A stretch of DNA of 64,000 nt from the NCBI GenBank assembly GCA_022616415.1, contig JAKEEU010000213.1, positions 44,731 to 108,730 of the forward strand. Direction: 5' to 3'. Below are positions 41,717-51,227 of the stretch, piece by piece. A program made the position numbers and the translations under genes. Under the pieces are notes generated by a model that saw nothing but the letters and a program-made list of their open reading frames with translations, did not search any database and was not told the origin of the DNA. This stretch comes from Candidatus Zhuqueibacterota bacterium. Lineage in GTDB: Bacteria; Zhuqueibacterota; Zhuqueibacteria; Zhuqueibacterales; Zhuqueibacteraceae. Positions within the stretch are counted from its first letter, which is position 1. Each line of letters opens with the position of its first letter.

Positions 41717-44149
41717 GTGAAAGCACTCATCTTACTTCTAGTCGGCTATTTATTCAGCAACGGGATCTCACCGGCCGCAGAAAACAATGAAAAAGCTGAT
41801 CAATCTGCAATTGCATCAACGGATACTGCAGGGAGAAAATCTTATGGCGCGATTAAAGGTGCAGTCTTAGACAAGACGACAAAAAAGCCATTGGCGGGCG
41901 TTAATATCATCGTGGAAAGCACCAGACGGGGGACCACAACGAATCAAGACGGAGCATTTGCTATTTCTAAAATGGGAAGCGGGAAATATGCTTTGACATT
42001 TATGCATATTGGGTATACCACAAAAAAGTATGACAATATTCTGGTATCGCCCGGCGAGATCGTCGATATTCATATCATTGAAATGGAGGAGCAACCCATC
42101 CTCTTAAAAGAGATGGTGGTGACTCCCGGAAGTTATTCCATCATGGGCAGTGAATCAACCGTTCGGCAAACGCTGACCAGTGAAGATATCAAGATCATGG
42201 GCTGGGCGGAAGATATCACCAGAGCCGTGCAGAGAGTTCCCGGCATATCGGCAAACGATTTCTCGGCCAAGTTCAACGTCCGCGGCGGCGACGTGGATGA
42301 GGTCCTGGTTTTGCTCGATGGCATGCAGATCTACAAGCCGTTTCATCAGAAGGATTTTAGCGGTGGGCTCTTCAGTACGGTGGACGTCGAAACGATTGCA
42401 GGCCTCGATCTTCTGACCGGAGGCTTTACCGCCGAGTACGGCGACCGCATGAGCGGTGTGCTCGATATGAAAACCAAGAGAGCCAAGGAAGACAAATCTC
42501 AAACTTCAATAGGGCTTAGCTTGATGAACGCGCGGGTATTTTCGATGGGCAGTCTGAACCGCGATAAAGGCTCTTGGTTGCTCTCCGCCAGAAGAGGATA
42601 TCTTGACATTATCAATACGCTCACGGGAAATCAATTCAAGCTCCGGCCGAAGTACTACGATCTGCTGGGAAAGGTAGATTACAAGCTGAGCCATAATCAT
42701 TCGCTGTCCGCGCATGTGTTTCTTGCAAATGATTCATATAAATTAGATGAAAGGATAGTAGAAAAAGGCAACGCGCCCAATATAGATTATTTGGACACCA
42801 AATACGGCAATAATTATGGCTGGTTGACGCTGGATTCATTCTTCCTGCCACAATTGTACGCCCGCACGTTATTGTACGGCGGCGGCGTAACCCAAAAGCG
42901 CTTTAGAAATCTGTTTGATGATGATCCGCAGGCGCATTTGAACAGCCATACTGTGGATGACGACCGCGATTTCAAGCTGTTGGGGTTGAAGCAAGATTGG
43001 TCCTACGAGGTGTCCAAGAAATTTTTCATGAAATTAGGAGTGGACGTTAAACGGCTCGATGCAACGTTCTCCTATTCCAGAAACGTCAGAAATGAATTTG
43101 TCACAGCAAACCAAACTCTGACTTACCAACTTGATACACTCGACGTACAAAGAACTCAGGATGGCCATCAGCTTGGGTCTTATTTGTCGAGCCGTTTACA
43201 AATTTTCAATCCCCTGACCCTGGAAGCCGGTCTCCGGTATGATTATTCCTCTTATACCGGCGACAAGTTGTGGAGCCCCCGCGTCGGCATGGTTTTTTCA
43301 TTGTCCAATGCGACCTCTTTAAGAGCAGGGTGGGGGTATTATTATCAGAGTCAAAACATAGATGACTTGCGAATTGAATTCGGGGAAAGCTCGTATGACC
43401 CGGCGGAGTTGTCAAAACACTATGTGCTTGGGTTTGAGCACCGGTTCAACAATGGCACCCAGCTTCGCGCTGAAGGATATTTGAAGAGAATCAGCGAGCT
43501 GCAGGATTATTATGTCACCTTTGCAAATATTGATGAGTTCTTCCCGGAAACCAGGGATGATCTGATCAGGTTGATTCGCGACAAAGCAACGGCAAAAGGT
43601 ATCGAGCTTTATTTGAAGCATGATACCGGCAACAAGTTTTCTTGGTGGTTGAGTTACGTGCTGTCTGATGCAACTGACCATGTTACAGACCTCCAATATA
43701 CGGGACCACTGCTGCACCGGACCGGGACATTGCCTCGTTTCTGGGAGCAGCGACACACCGCCAATCTCGACGTTAATTTCCGCCCCAGTAGAAAATGGCA
43801 TTTCAATTTTGCCTGGCAATATCGAAGCGGTTGGTCCTATACGCCTTTTGAGGTCAAGCGCCTAGCCAGGGGTGATGGGACCTTTGCCTATTATCATGAT
43901 TGGGGCCTATTCAATAGCCTGCACTACCCTGCCTATCATCGTTTGGATGTCCGGATCAACCGGCATTTTTATCCTGCAAGAGGGAAAATTACTGCTTTTC
44001 TTCATATCATAAATGCATACAATCACGAGAACGTCAATAACTATGATTTCTCCATATTGGAAGAAAACGCTGACAGTTTTCGCTATGAAATCGATACAGA
44101 GACCTGGTTTAGCATTTTGCCATTCGTAGGAGTTAGTTGGGACTTTTAG
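41717..44149 (+). CDS. TonB-dependent outer-membrane receptor with carboxypeptidase-regulatory domain
   Basis: 810 residues from a GTG with AGGAGG upstream. After the signal peptide a CarboxypepD-regulatory-like domain spans about 45-130 (GAIKGAVLDKTTKKPLAGVN). The plug domain spans about 140-250 (VQRVPGISANDFSAKFNVRG, EVLVLLDGMQIY). A 22-strand-type barrel follows, including YSSYTGDKLWSPRVGMVFSL, and ends FVGVSWDF with terminal Phe. It imports a scarce ligand using TonB energy. No SusD partner is encoded next to it. Ligand unknown. Confidence 0.9.
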   Translation: MKALILLLVGYLFSNGISPAAENNEKADQSAIASTDTAGRKSYGAIKGAVLDKTTKKPLAGVNIIVESTRRGTTTNQDGAFAISKMGSGKYALTFMHIGYTTKKYDNILVSPGEIVDIHIIEMEEQPILLKEMVVTPGSYSIMGSESTVRQTLTSEDIKIMGWAEDITRAVQRVPGISANDFSAKFNVRGGDVDEVLVLLDGMQIYKPFHQKDFSGGLFSTVDVETIAGLDLLTGGFTAEYGDRMSGVLDMKTKRAKEDKSQTSIGLSLMNARVFSMGSLNRDKGSWLLSARRGYLDIINTLTGNQFKLRPKYYDLLGKVDYKLSHNHSLSAHVFLANDSYKLDERIVEKGNAPNIDYLDTKYGNNYGWLTLDSFFLPQLYARTLLYGGGVTQKRFRNLFDDDPQAHLNSHTVDDDRDFKLLGLKQDWSYEVSKKFFMKLGVDVKRLDATFSYSRNVRNEFVTANQTLTYQLDTLDVQRTQDGHQLGSYLSSRLQIFNPLTLEAGLRYDYSSYTGDKLWSPRVGMVFSLSNATSLRAGWGYYYQSQNIDDLRIEFGESSYDPAELSKHYVLGFEHRFNNGTQLRAEGYLKRISELQDYYVTFANIDEFFPETRDDLIRLIRDKATAKGIELYLKHDTGNKFSWWLSYVLSDATDHVTDLQYTGPLLHRTGTLPRFWEQRHTANLDVNFRPSRKWHFNFAWQYRSGWSYTPFEVKRLARGDGTFAYYHDWGLFNSLHYPAYHRLDVRINRHFYPARGKITAFLHIINAYNHENVNNYDFSILEENADSFRYEIDTETWFSILPFVGVSWDF

Positions 44150-44179
44150 GTCTGTAACTGCGAAAGGCATACTCGTACC

Positions 44180-44509
44180 CGGGCAGGTCCCGCGGGTCAT
44201 GGACAGGCGCTGCACGCGAGTGCCACGACCACGGTTCCCAGCGCCGGCCTCAAAATATTGGAGGGGAGTTCCAGGCTGGGCAGCATGGCTTATCGCCAGC
44301 GCGATAGCCAGGGAAATCTCATTAATTTCAATCTCGTGTTCGAGCGGTCGTCGGGCACGGGCTATTATCTCGTCTCGCTTGTCGCCCTCGATGCCGATAG
44401 GTCACGGTTCATTTACGATAATCCATTTCGCGACTTTCAGATAACCCATGAGTTGCTGCAGGGCATCGATGGCAATTATCATGAGCCGGTGTTTCATGTG
44501 GGAAAGTAA
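44180..44509 (+). pseudogene. 3' remnant of an unknown gene
   Basis: An open frame reads from about 44180 through ASATTTVPSAGLKILEGSSR, MAYRQRDSQGNLINFNLVF and FRDFQITHELLQGIDG to HEPVFHVGK. The only starts (TTG at 44258, ATG inside) lack an SD. It looks like the C-terminal end of a secreted protein cut off after the TonB receptor gene. A short mini-palindrome (GTCCCGCGGG) lies just before it, which may mark the break. Confidence 0.5.
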
Positions 44510-44510
44510 T

Positions 44511-45473
44511 TTACTTCGCGTTTCCAAGTGGTGGCTCAAGACTAGCCGCCACGGACCGATGATCTGAAAGCCGGGACCAATTCAGATTACAACTTGTCAC
44601 CTTTATCTTTTTGCTGACCCAGATATGGTCGATAGCCAATATCGGCAGCGGAATTGGCCATGTTTCGGCAAATCCATTGCCGCCACTCTCAAAAGCATGC
44701 GTTAGATATTCACGAAAAGATTCGAACAGAATGGAGTCAAGGGGAGTATTGAAATCTCCCATGACGATAAGATTGGCTTGCGAATGCGAACGAATCATTT
44801 TTGCCAATGGCTCAAATGCCGGCGCGCGCGAGCGAAGCGGATCGCCGTCGACGTCGACAAGCAATACACAAAACTGTTCCCCGTTTAAAGCGACTTCAAG
44901 CAAGTTAAAACGCCCGCGCCTGCCAAGAGAACCCGACTCTTTTGAAAGAATTTCGCCTTTGGTAATCAAGGCCATCCCGCCCGCCAATAGCTCAACATTG
45001 TAGCTTGGATATGCGTTTTTCCATATATTTCTTGCTTTCTTGGTTTGGGTTCCGGCCTCGACAATTCCGATTAGGTCTGCATTAAATCTATGGATATAAC
45101 TGGCAATTTCGTCAGCCCTTTTGTTGTATGCGGCATTCCAAAAAAACAGCTTCAAATTGTCTGGCGTAGGAGCGCTTGAATTTGCAGAAAAGCTGCTGCA
45201 AGACCACGCTATCAGGCAGCCGATCGTAACGATGAAGTAAAACTTGGCAAATCGGATTCGTTTGCTGAGCAACCATATCATGCCAAGCATGAAAGAGAAT
45301 ATCGCGAGAATTGGCAGCGGCGTGGAATAGTACACAATCGAGAATGCATCAATCCAATCTTTAACTAAAAAACGGATCGCCAGGCATGCTATGAAAAGGC
45401 CGCTTAGAAAATTTCTGAAAAGCCTCGAGCTCTGGCGCACCACGGTGTTGTTTTGAGGCAATATTGTATTCAT
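44511..45473 (-). CDS. Membrane-anchored endonuclease/exonuclease/phosphatase family protein
   Basis: 320 residues. Three N-terminal hydrophobic segments (LFRNFLSGLFIACLAIRFLV, PLPILAIFSFMLGMIWLL, FYFIVTIGCLIAW) anchor an EEP domain with IGIVEAG near 135 (metal-binding Glu), VMGDFNTPLDS near 238, AIDHIWVSK near 280 and SDHRSVAAS near 305. The fold covers DNases and phospholipid/inositol phosphatases; a membrane-anchored extracytoplasmic form with this layout is common in environmental bacteria. A CTGAA-N6-CTGAA box lies about 150 bases upstream. Confidence 0.88.
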   Translation of the reverse strand: MNTILPQNNTVVRQSSRLFRNFLSGLFIACLAIRFLVKDWIDAFSIVYYSTPLPILAIFSFMLGMIWLLSKRIRFAKFYFIVTIGCLIAWSCSSFSANSSAPTPDNLKLFFWNAAYNKRADEIASYIHRFNADLIGIVEAGTQTKKARNIWKNAYPSYNVELLAGGMALITKGEILSKESGSLGRRGRFNLLEVALNGEQFCVLLVDVDGDPLRSRAPAFEPLAKMIRSHSQANLIVMGDFNTPLDSILFESFREYLTHAFESGGNGFAETWPIPLPILAIDHIWVSKKIKVTSCNLNWSRLSDHRSVAASLEPPLGNAK

Positions 45474-45625
45474 TTTATCAGCATAATGGAAATAATGCGG
45501 TTCTGCTTTATCACTTTTTCACCTCGTTGAAATGTCTAACTGTTTCATACAGACAAAAGCGCGAATTTGAAAAAATCTCAACCCAATTAAATTTTGGTGC
45601 GAATAATTGAAAATATGACACCGAT

Positions 45626-45641
45626 CTGAAGGCAAGCTGAA
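45626..45641. promoter_or_regulatory. CTGAA-N6-CTGAA box
   Basis: CTGAAGGCAAGCTGAA, 11-bp direct repeat, upstream of the leftward EEP-family gene. Same spacing and half-site as boxes at 46593, 49166 and 51228. Confidence 0.6.
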
Positions 45642-45659
45642 AACGAGGCGATAAAAAAT

Positions 45660-45805
45660 GATTGAAGATGGGTGGCAAAACTTCGGCAGGAATACCAAAC
45701 GAAAAGGGGTTTTGTGAATGGGAAGGCGCCGGAGTTGGAACGCGCCGGCAGCAGCAGAGTATCGACGATCTGCCTCAATGCCATCAGGCGATCCAAATCC
45801 TGCCG
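45660..45805 (-). pseudogene. Histidine kinase gene remnant
   Basis: 45696-45803 closely matches 47461-47570 of the intact kinase: the minus strand still encodes DRLMALRQIVDTLLLPARSN, equivalent to DRVIALGQIVDNLMLLARSD after the H-box. 45672-45696 matches 47201-47225 (CTTCGGCAGGAAT). About 240 bases between these blocks are missing, so this is an internally deleted piece of a second kinase gene. Confidence 0.75.
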
Positions 45806-45840
45806 ACTTCATTAAATATCTTTCAAGATCGTTTATATCC

Positions 45841-46491
45841 TTACAGGCGTATCCTCTCTTCAGCCCACTCGCTTGGCTCACCCTCGCGCACGGCGTGATC
45901 AGCCCCAAAATATTCGCGCGCCGCCGGAATCCCGAAGTAGGATTTCAGCTCGGAGGGGATGATTTCACCAATGGCGATTTTTTGATCCGCATAAACGTTA
46001 TAGGCTTCGACTAACTCTGCCAGTTTCTTTTTGCGCCTGCCGCAGCTAGCATTCATATTTTCAAGAGAAAATCGGGACCTGCCGCGCCGCTCGTCTGCAA
46101 TGCCGGCTTCGACTGCGGCCATCTCACGGCGCGCTTCCAAAATCATGTCGCCGATTTGTTCGAAATAATAGTTTTGCATCGACCGGCTGATGAGACCGCT
46201 CACCGAATCGTTGACCTCTTGCTCTTCAAGCTCGCGTGAGGTGTTTTTCAAATGCAGCGTATCCATAGCTTTTGTCAATTGCTTGTCTGTTCCCAGATAA
46301 ATAAAAGACGCCGGTTGGCGTTTGTAATATTCCGTCTTCGGTGCAAAATCAGCCAGCAAATACTGTTCGACGATGAACCGCTCATTGAAGGTCATTTCTC
46401 GGTGCGTCGCATAACGCAGCGAATTGGCGGCTTGATGATACTCGATCCGCGCCATCAAATCCGCGAAGGAAAAGTAAAACAGCTCTTTCAT
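45841..46491 (-). CDS. Unknown protein, 216 residues
   Basis: The protein begins MKELFYFSFADLMARIEYHQ and is Glu/Arg-rich and mostly helical, with segments EEQEVNDSVSGLISRSMQNY and ILEARREMAAVEAGIADERR likely forming coiled coil. There is no signal peptide, membrane segment or recognised domain. A CTGAA-N6-CTGAA box lies 102 bases upstream of the start and a histidine-kinase remnant lies just downstream, so it may have belonged to a two-component locus. Confidence 0.65.
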   Translation of the reverse strand: MKELFYFSFADLMARIEYHQAANSLRYATHREMTFNERFIVEQYLLADFAPKTEYYKRQPASFIYLGTDKQLTKAMDTLHLKNTSRELEEQEVNDSVSGLISRSMQNYYFEQIGDMILEARREMAAVEAGIADERRGRSRFSLENMNASCGRRKKKLAELVEAYNVYADQKIAIGEIIPSELKSYFGIPAAREYFGADHAVREGEPSEWAEERIRL

Positions 46492-46592
46492 GAATAACCT
46501 CGGCCTTATTTGTCCACGGCGAAAGATTTTGCTCTTTCCCTCACGCTCGCTTTTTTTCTCCGGATGTCCGTATTGTAAAGTAAGACGCTAAA

Positions 46593-46608
46593 CTGAAAGG
46601 AAACTGAA
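46593..46608. promoter_or_regulatory. CTGAA-N6-CTGAA box
   Basis: CTGAAAGGAAACTGAA, 11-bp direct repeat, 102 bases upstream of the start codon at 46491 on the minus strand. Confidence 0.65.
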
Positions 46609-47008
46609 AATTAAGCGTGAGCGAATTGAATTTTTTGCCGCCATAAAAACGAATATTGATTTTCTCCAAATACAAAATCTAGATCTGGAGCTACCAGTAA
46701 TTTCACACGCATTGCCTCTGAGAGAATCTGCAAAATTTATTCCAAGGCTTTTCATGTGCAAATCGCATCATAGCAATTCGATGTTTTTTATGAAATTAAG
46801 TTTGTCACCGGGGATAGGGAATTGGAAGAAAACGAAATTCCCAAATGCCAAGGTGTGATGTAATTTTAACACGGTGAGTACCCCGATTTTACATTGAGCG
46901 ATGAAGCCCCGCAAAGCGGGGTAAACATTTTCTCCCTTCCTTATTTTCTGTCTTTGAATGTTTTTGCAGGGTGCTTCTGCCTCATCGACCAAAACAAACA
47001 GCACATTG
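46609..47008. other. Spacer without recognisable gene
   Basis: About 400 A/T-rich bases between the unknown gene at 45841 and the histidine kinase. The only structure seen is the mini-palindrome CCCCGCAAAGCGGGG (46907-46921), about 90 bases past the kinase stop, which could form a hairpin but has no T-run. Confidence 0.6.
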
Positions 47009-48421
47009 TCAAGATATTTCTTGCCCAGATTTGCCGGGCAGAGACACTCGCACCGTCGTTCCCTTCCTGAGGTCGCTGGTCACCTCGATCTTGCCGCCGT
47101 GGGCCGAAACGATCCACTGGCAAATGGCGAGGCCGAGGCCGCTGCCGCCGGTGGCGCTGGAGTGGGATTTGTCGACGCGATAAAAACGGTCAAAAATGCG
47201 GGGCAAATCTTCGGCAGGAATGCCTTTGCCGGTATCGCTGATGGCGAGCTCTATTTTCGTGTCAACTTTTTTCAAGCTCAACTCGATGCTTCCCTGCGAG
47301 GTGTATTTCAGCGCGTTGTCGCACAAATTCAAGAGCAGGCGGCGCACGAGCGATTCGTCGCCGAAAAATTCCACCGCCTCGCGGTTTTGGAGATGCACGA
47401 TGAGAGGCCGGCCTTCCGCGAGAATTTGCAGGTCTTCAAAAATCTCTTTGACGGCGACGTCCAAACGAAAACGAGTTTTGTGAATGGGATAGTCGCCGGA
47501 ATCGGAACGCGCCAGCAACATCAGATTATCGACGATCTGTCCCAACGCAATCACGCGATCCAAAATTCTTTGCAGCCAGGCGCGCGTTTCATCCGCGGCG
47601 TTTTCATCTTGATAGGCCAGCTCCAAATCCCCGCGCAGAATGGTCAGCGGCGTGCGCAGCTCGTGCGCGGCATCCTGGGTGAATTGCTGCAAGCGCTTGA
47701 TGCCTTCTTCCAAACGGGCGATCATACGGTTGAGGGTAGAGACCAGCGCGCCAAACTCATCTTTGCCGGAATAAGCCGGCAGACGCTTGGTGAGATTGGC
47801 CAATGAAATGGACTCGGCACTACGAGCGGCGGCAACAACGGGACGCAGCGCCAGCTTGGCCAGGAGCCAGCCGCCGGCGATGGCGAACAACATGGCCAAA
47901 GGCACCAGCCATACCAGAATCTGGCCGGCTTCTTCGGCAACCTCATAGATTCTTTCATTTAACATCCCCACTGCAGCCGCGCCCCAGCCGCGTTTGAAAA
48001 GGCGCACACGATAATCATCATCGGCAATCACGAGGTTGTAGACGCCGGCGCGCCGCTCCCAAAAATCAGCCGGCAGGAGCTGCTCTATATCTTTCATGCC
48101 GCCGCTGAAAAAAACTTTTTCCGCATTGTGCTGAATGGCCATGATAGCGAACTGTTGCTTCAAGCCATAACGCTCCTCCAGGTTTTCGTTCAGGTCCGCA
48201 GCCAGCGAATCGTATTCTTCTCCTTGCACCGTCGCGATGTGGAGAAACTCATTCGCGACCAACTTTGTTATCCATTGTTCTTCGTTGCGCAACGTGTCGC
48301 GAGTTTCGGTATCGAACTGGCTGTAAAGCTTCAGCGCCACCACGCCGACCACCAGGATCAGCACGGCGGAAAAGGCGAGCGTGAACCAAATGGTGAGACG
48401 GCTGCGAATGGTCAACGTCAT
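47009..48421 (-). CDS. Sensor histidine kinase (EnvZ/QseC-like architecture)
   Basis: 470 residues: N-terminal TM (LAFSAVLILVVGVVALKL), a periplasmic region of about 140 residues, a second TM (ILVWLVPLAMLFAIAGGWLL), HAMP, HisKA with phospho-His in TQDAAHELRTPL near 253, and HATPase_c with N-box NLCDNALKY and G-boxes DTGKGIPAEDL and GGSGLGLAI. It phosphorylates the response regulator whose gene overlaps it by 4 bases (48418-48421). The signal is unknown. A decayed piece of a close paralogue lies at 45660. Confidence 0.93.
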   Translation of the reverse strand: MTLTIRSRLTIWFTLAFSAVLILVVGVVALKLYSQFDTETRDTLRNEEQWITKLVANEFLHIATVQGEEYDSLAADLNENLEERYGLKQQFAIMAIQHNAEKVFFSGGMKDIEQLLPADFWERRAGVYNLVIADDDYRVRLFKRGWGAAAVGMLNERIYEVAEEAGQILVWLVPLAMLFAIAGGWLLAKLALRPVVAAARSAESISLANLTKRLPAYSGKDEFGALVSTLNRMIARLEEGIKRLQQFTQDAAHELRTPLTILRGDLELAYQDENAADETRAWLQRILDRVIALGQIVDNLMLLARSDSGDYPIHKTRFRLDVAVKEIFEDLQILAEGRPLIVHLQNREAVEFFGDESLVRRLLLNLCDNALKYTSQGSIELSLKKVDTKIELAISDTGKGIPAEDLPRIFDRFYRVDKSHSSATGGSGLGLAICQWIVSAHGGKIEVTSDLRKGTTVRVSLPGKSGQEIS

Positions 48422-49095
48422 GCTTCCGGCTCCCTGATGACATAGCCGCTGTTCCGCACCGTATGGATCAGCCGCTGCCTGCCGGCTTGCTCTATTTTCT
48501 GCCGCAAGCGCCGAATGTACACTTCGATCAAATTGAAATCGCTGTCGAAATGATAATCCCAGACGTGCTCGGCGATCATGCCTTTGGTGAGCAGCCGGCC
48601 TTTGTTGCGCAGGAGATATTCCAAGATCGCGTATTCGCGGCTGGTGAGCTCGAGGTGATTTCCCCCGATGCGCACCTCGTGCGACACGGTATCCATCACG
48701 AGATCGCCTGCAGAGAGCAAAGAGGCTTTGTTGTCTGATTGGCGCCGCAAGAGCGCCCGCACCCGCGCCCGCAATTCCGCCACCGCAAACGGCTTTCCCA
48801 AATAATCGTCCGCGCCGGCGTCCAAACCGGCCACGCGGTCGGAAACTTCATCGCGCGCGGTAAGCAAGAGAACAGGCGTTGCCAGGCCTTCGCGCCGCAA
48901 GGTTTTGAGCACGGCCAGGCCGTTTTTCTTGGGCAACATGAGGTCGAGAATGATGAGATCGTAGGCTTCGGCTAAAGACATTTCTTCGCCTTGTGGCCCA
49001 TCCTCCGCGACGTCCACCGCGTGCGACTCTTGCAGCAACGCGCGCTGAACCAGGCTTGCCACCTCTTTTTCATCTTCGATGACGAGGATACGCAT
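48418..49095 (-). CDS. OmpR-family response regulator
   Basis: 225 residues: a receiver domain with LIILDLMLPKKNG (phosphoacceptor Asp near 51), Thr and Lys switch residues (LLTARD, GKPF), and a C-terminal winged helix (LTSREYAILEYLLRNKGRLL, VYIRRLRQKIE). It is the first gene of the operon with the kinase. A CTGAA-N6-CTGAA box lies 71 bases upstream of the start, so autoregulation is likely. Confidence 0.95.
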   Translation of the reverse strand: MRILVIEDEKEVASLVQRALLQESHAVDVAEDGPQGEEMSLAEAYDLIILDLMLPKKNGLAVLKTLRREGLATPVLLLTARDEVSDRVAGLDAGADDYLGKPFAVAELRARVRALLRRQSDNKASLLSAGDLVMDTVSHEVRIGGNHLELTSREYAILEYLLRNKGRLLTKGMIAEHVWDYHFDSDFNLIEVYIRRLRQKIEQAGRQRLIHTVRNSGYVIREPEA

Positions 49096-49165
49096 GTGAG
49101 ATTCAAAATTGAATTGGTTGTTTATGATCGCATGGAATCAGTCCTATTTAAAATAAGCATTTTTT

Positions 49166-49181
49166 CTGAAAATAGGCTGAA
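49166..49181. promoter_or_regulatory. CTGAA-N6-CTGAA box
   Basis: CTGAAAATAGGCTGAA, preceded by AAAATAAGCATTTTTT. The flanks and core closely match the box at 51228 (AAATTAAGCAC then CTGAAAACAAGCTGAA). It is upstream of the response regulator/kinase operon. Confidence 0.75.
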
Positions 49182-49393
49182 TTTTTTTGCCCCGCGTAAT
49201 AAAATATGGCAAGCCAGCAACAAAGTTGGCTGGCATTCCTTCTCACGCATATTGTTAACAAAACTTCATTCCGCTCTCCATGATGATGCTGGGTATTAGT
49301 AGCAGTTGGGTAGTAATCCCAATTTCTAAGCTTATGGATGGTCTTGTTCAAGGATCCATCCGTTTTTAAAATCCATTTCAATAGGAGGTTGCT

Positions 49394-50224
49394 ATGAAGT
49401 TGTTCCATTTGAAACGCTTTCATCATTTTTTCATTATCCTTTGCTTGCTCGCGCTGGCAGCGGCAGGATGCCGGAATGAGAAGGGAAACAAAGACGATAA
49501 CGCCGGCGAAAGCCCCGCCGAAACACCTAATGGCGCCGGCGAGAATGACAATGCGAATGCCATTATTCTCGTTGACAATAACAGCGGTGAGTATGACCCA
49601 GTCGTTGACCCGGCAAATTTCGTGAGCACGATTGATCATCCTTACTTAAGCTTGACCCCGGGGAGGGTTTGGGTTTATGAAGGGAAGAGCGAAGACGGAG
49701 AAACGGAAAGGATCGAGATAGAAGTCACGCCAGACACCAAGGCGGTTATGGGAGTGACCACCACCGTGGTGAGAGAGCGGGAATGGGTGAATGGCGATTT
49801 AGTCGAAGACACCTTCGATTGGTTTGCTCAGGACAAAGACGGCAACGTGTGGTATTTTGGGGAAGATTCCAAGGAAATCGAGAATGGCGAAGTCGTTGGC
49901 ACGAAAGGTTCTTGGGAAGCCGGCGTCAACGGGGCCGAGCCGGGGATTATCATGAAAGCCAATCCGCAGGTGGGAGACGCCTACCGCCAGGAATATTTAG
50001 AAGGAGAAGCCGAAGATATGGGGCAGGTGCTCGGTCTGAGCGATTCCGTGAGCATCGGTTTGGGAAATTATCAGAATTGCCTCAAAATAAAAGATTGGAC
50101 GCCTCTCGAGCCGGACTTCGTCGAGCACAAATTTTACAGCAAAGAAGTCGGCAATCTCATATTGGAAAAGAAGGTTGCGGGCGAGTCCGGACAGGTAGAG
50201 CTGATTGAGATGAAGACTGAATAA
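49394..50224 (+). CDS. Lipoprotein of unknown function (paralogue of 21175 gene)
   Basis: 276 residues with strong SD AGGAGGT and lipobox AAAGC, then an Asn/Glu/Gly-rich linker. The conserved body has LTPGRVWVYEGKSEDGETER, TFDWFAQDKDGNVWYFGEDS, PGIIMKANPQVGDAYRQEY and HKFYSKEVGNLILEK. This family is widespread in environmental bacteria without known function; it probably binds something outside the membrane. It is transcribed divergently from the response regulator/kinase operon. Confidence 0.8.
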   Translation: MKLFHLKRFHHFFIILCLLALAAAGCRNEKGNKDDNAGESPAETPNGAGENDNANAIILVDNNSGEYDPVVDPANFVSTIDHPYLSLTPGRVWVYEGKSEDGETERIEIEVTPDTKAVMGVTTTVVREREWVNGDLVEDTFDWFAQDKDGNVWYFGEDSKEIENGEVVGTKGSWEAGVNGAEPGIIMKANPQVGDAYRQEYLEGEAEDMGQVLGLSDSVSIGLGNYQNCLKIKDWTPLEPDFVEHKFYSKEVGNLILEKKVAGESGQVELIEMKTE

Positions 50225-50314
50225 GCGTAAAAATTCAGTGAACCCCGTATTGGCACTGCCATTCTGAATGAAGTGGAAAACAGCGAATTTAAAGGCGGCT
50301 TTCCATTTCAGTTT

Positions 50315-50426
50315 ACTAGTACATTGTTACCTTAATTCTTATAGGCCTTTTTACTTGTGGGTCGGTTTCTCTGCAAGCTATCCACCAAGGACAGGGCTGC
50401 AAAAATTAAGGTAACAGTGGACTAGT
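50315..50426. mobile_element. 112-bp MITE-like inverted repeat
   Basis: ACTAGTACATTGTTACCTTA (continuing ATT, 50315-50337) and its inverse at 50404-50426 form 23-bp terminal inverted repeats with three mismatches around 66 bases. There is no coding content. It sits between the convergent ends of the lipoprotein and orphan regulator genes. Confidence 0.6.
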
Positions 50427-50464
50427 GTGAATCCTTCCAGAAGACGCTTTCATCCACTCTCGTG

Positions 50465-51163
50465 TCATTCGATCTCAAAGAGATATCCTATGCCATGAAC
50501 GGTTTTAATGTAATGCGGCTGGTCGGGGTCAGGCTCAATGTGTTTGCGCAGACGGCGAACGTGGGTATCGAGTGTACGGGTCGCCGGATAAACCTTATAT
50601 CCCCAAATATTCTCCAACAAACGATCTCTCGTCAACAACTCTCCTCGATGTCGAATGAAGTATTCCAGCAGCAGAAATTCGCGGTTGGTTAAATCCTGTC
50701 GTTCACCGGCTTTGATGACTTCGTGACGCTTAAAATTGACGACAACTTCGCCAAACTTGAATTCGTCCAGCATCTTCTCTTTGCCGGAAGCCGTTGCGAC
50801 TTCCTCACGCCGCAGGTGCGCCCGGACACGCGCAATCAATTCGCGAACGCTGAACGGTTTGGTGACATAATCATCTGCGCCGAGCTCCAGGGCGAGGACC
50901 GTGTCATTCTCTTCGGATTTGGCCGTCAGCATGATGACGGGTATCGTCATCCCCTCGTCGCGAAGCCGCTTGCAAATCTCCAGGCCGCTCATGCCGGGCA
51001 GCTTGAGATCTAAAATTATCAAGTCTGGATCGATCTCTTTGGCCACCTGGTAGCCTTTTTGACCTGACTTTGCGGAACGGATCTCATATCCTTCATTCCG
51101 AAGAAGGTTCGCGAGACCCGACATGATAGCATCGTCTTCTTCAATAATGAGTATTCTTTTCAT
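50465..51163 (-). CDS. Orphan OmpR-family response regulator
   Basis: 232 residues: receiver with LIILDLKLPGMSG (Asp near 53), LTAKSEE and TKPF switch residues, then a winged-helix effector (LTNREFLLLEYFIRHRGELL, THVRRLRKHIEPDPDQP). No kinase gene adjoins. A CTGAA-N6-CTGAA box lies 65 bases upstream, and a tandem 11-bp TTTACAA array lies further out, shared with the divergent 51580 gene. Confidence 0.95.
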   Translation of the reverse strand: MKRILIIEEDDAIMSGLANLLRNEGYEIRSAKSGQKGYQVAKEIDPDLIILDLKLPGMSGLEICKRLRDEGMTIPVIMLTAKSEENDTVLALELGADDYVTKPFSVRELIARVRAHLRREEVATASGKEKMLDEFKFGEVVVNFKRHEVIKAGERQDLTNREFLLLEYFIRHRGELLTRDRLLENIWGYKVYPATRTLDTHVRRLRKHIEPDPDQPHYIKTVHGIGYLFEIE

Positions 51164-51227
51164 CCAATGACCTCAACCGACTGATCGTTGTAATCATCAC
51201 CGCCGGTATACAAATTAAGCACTTTTC

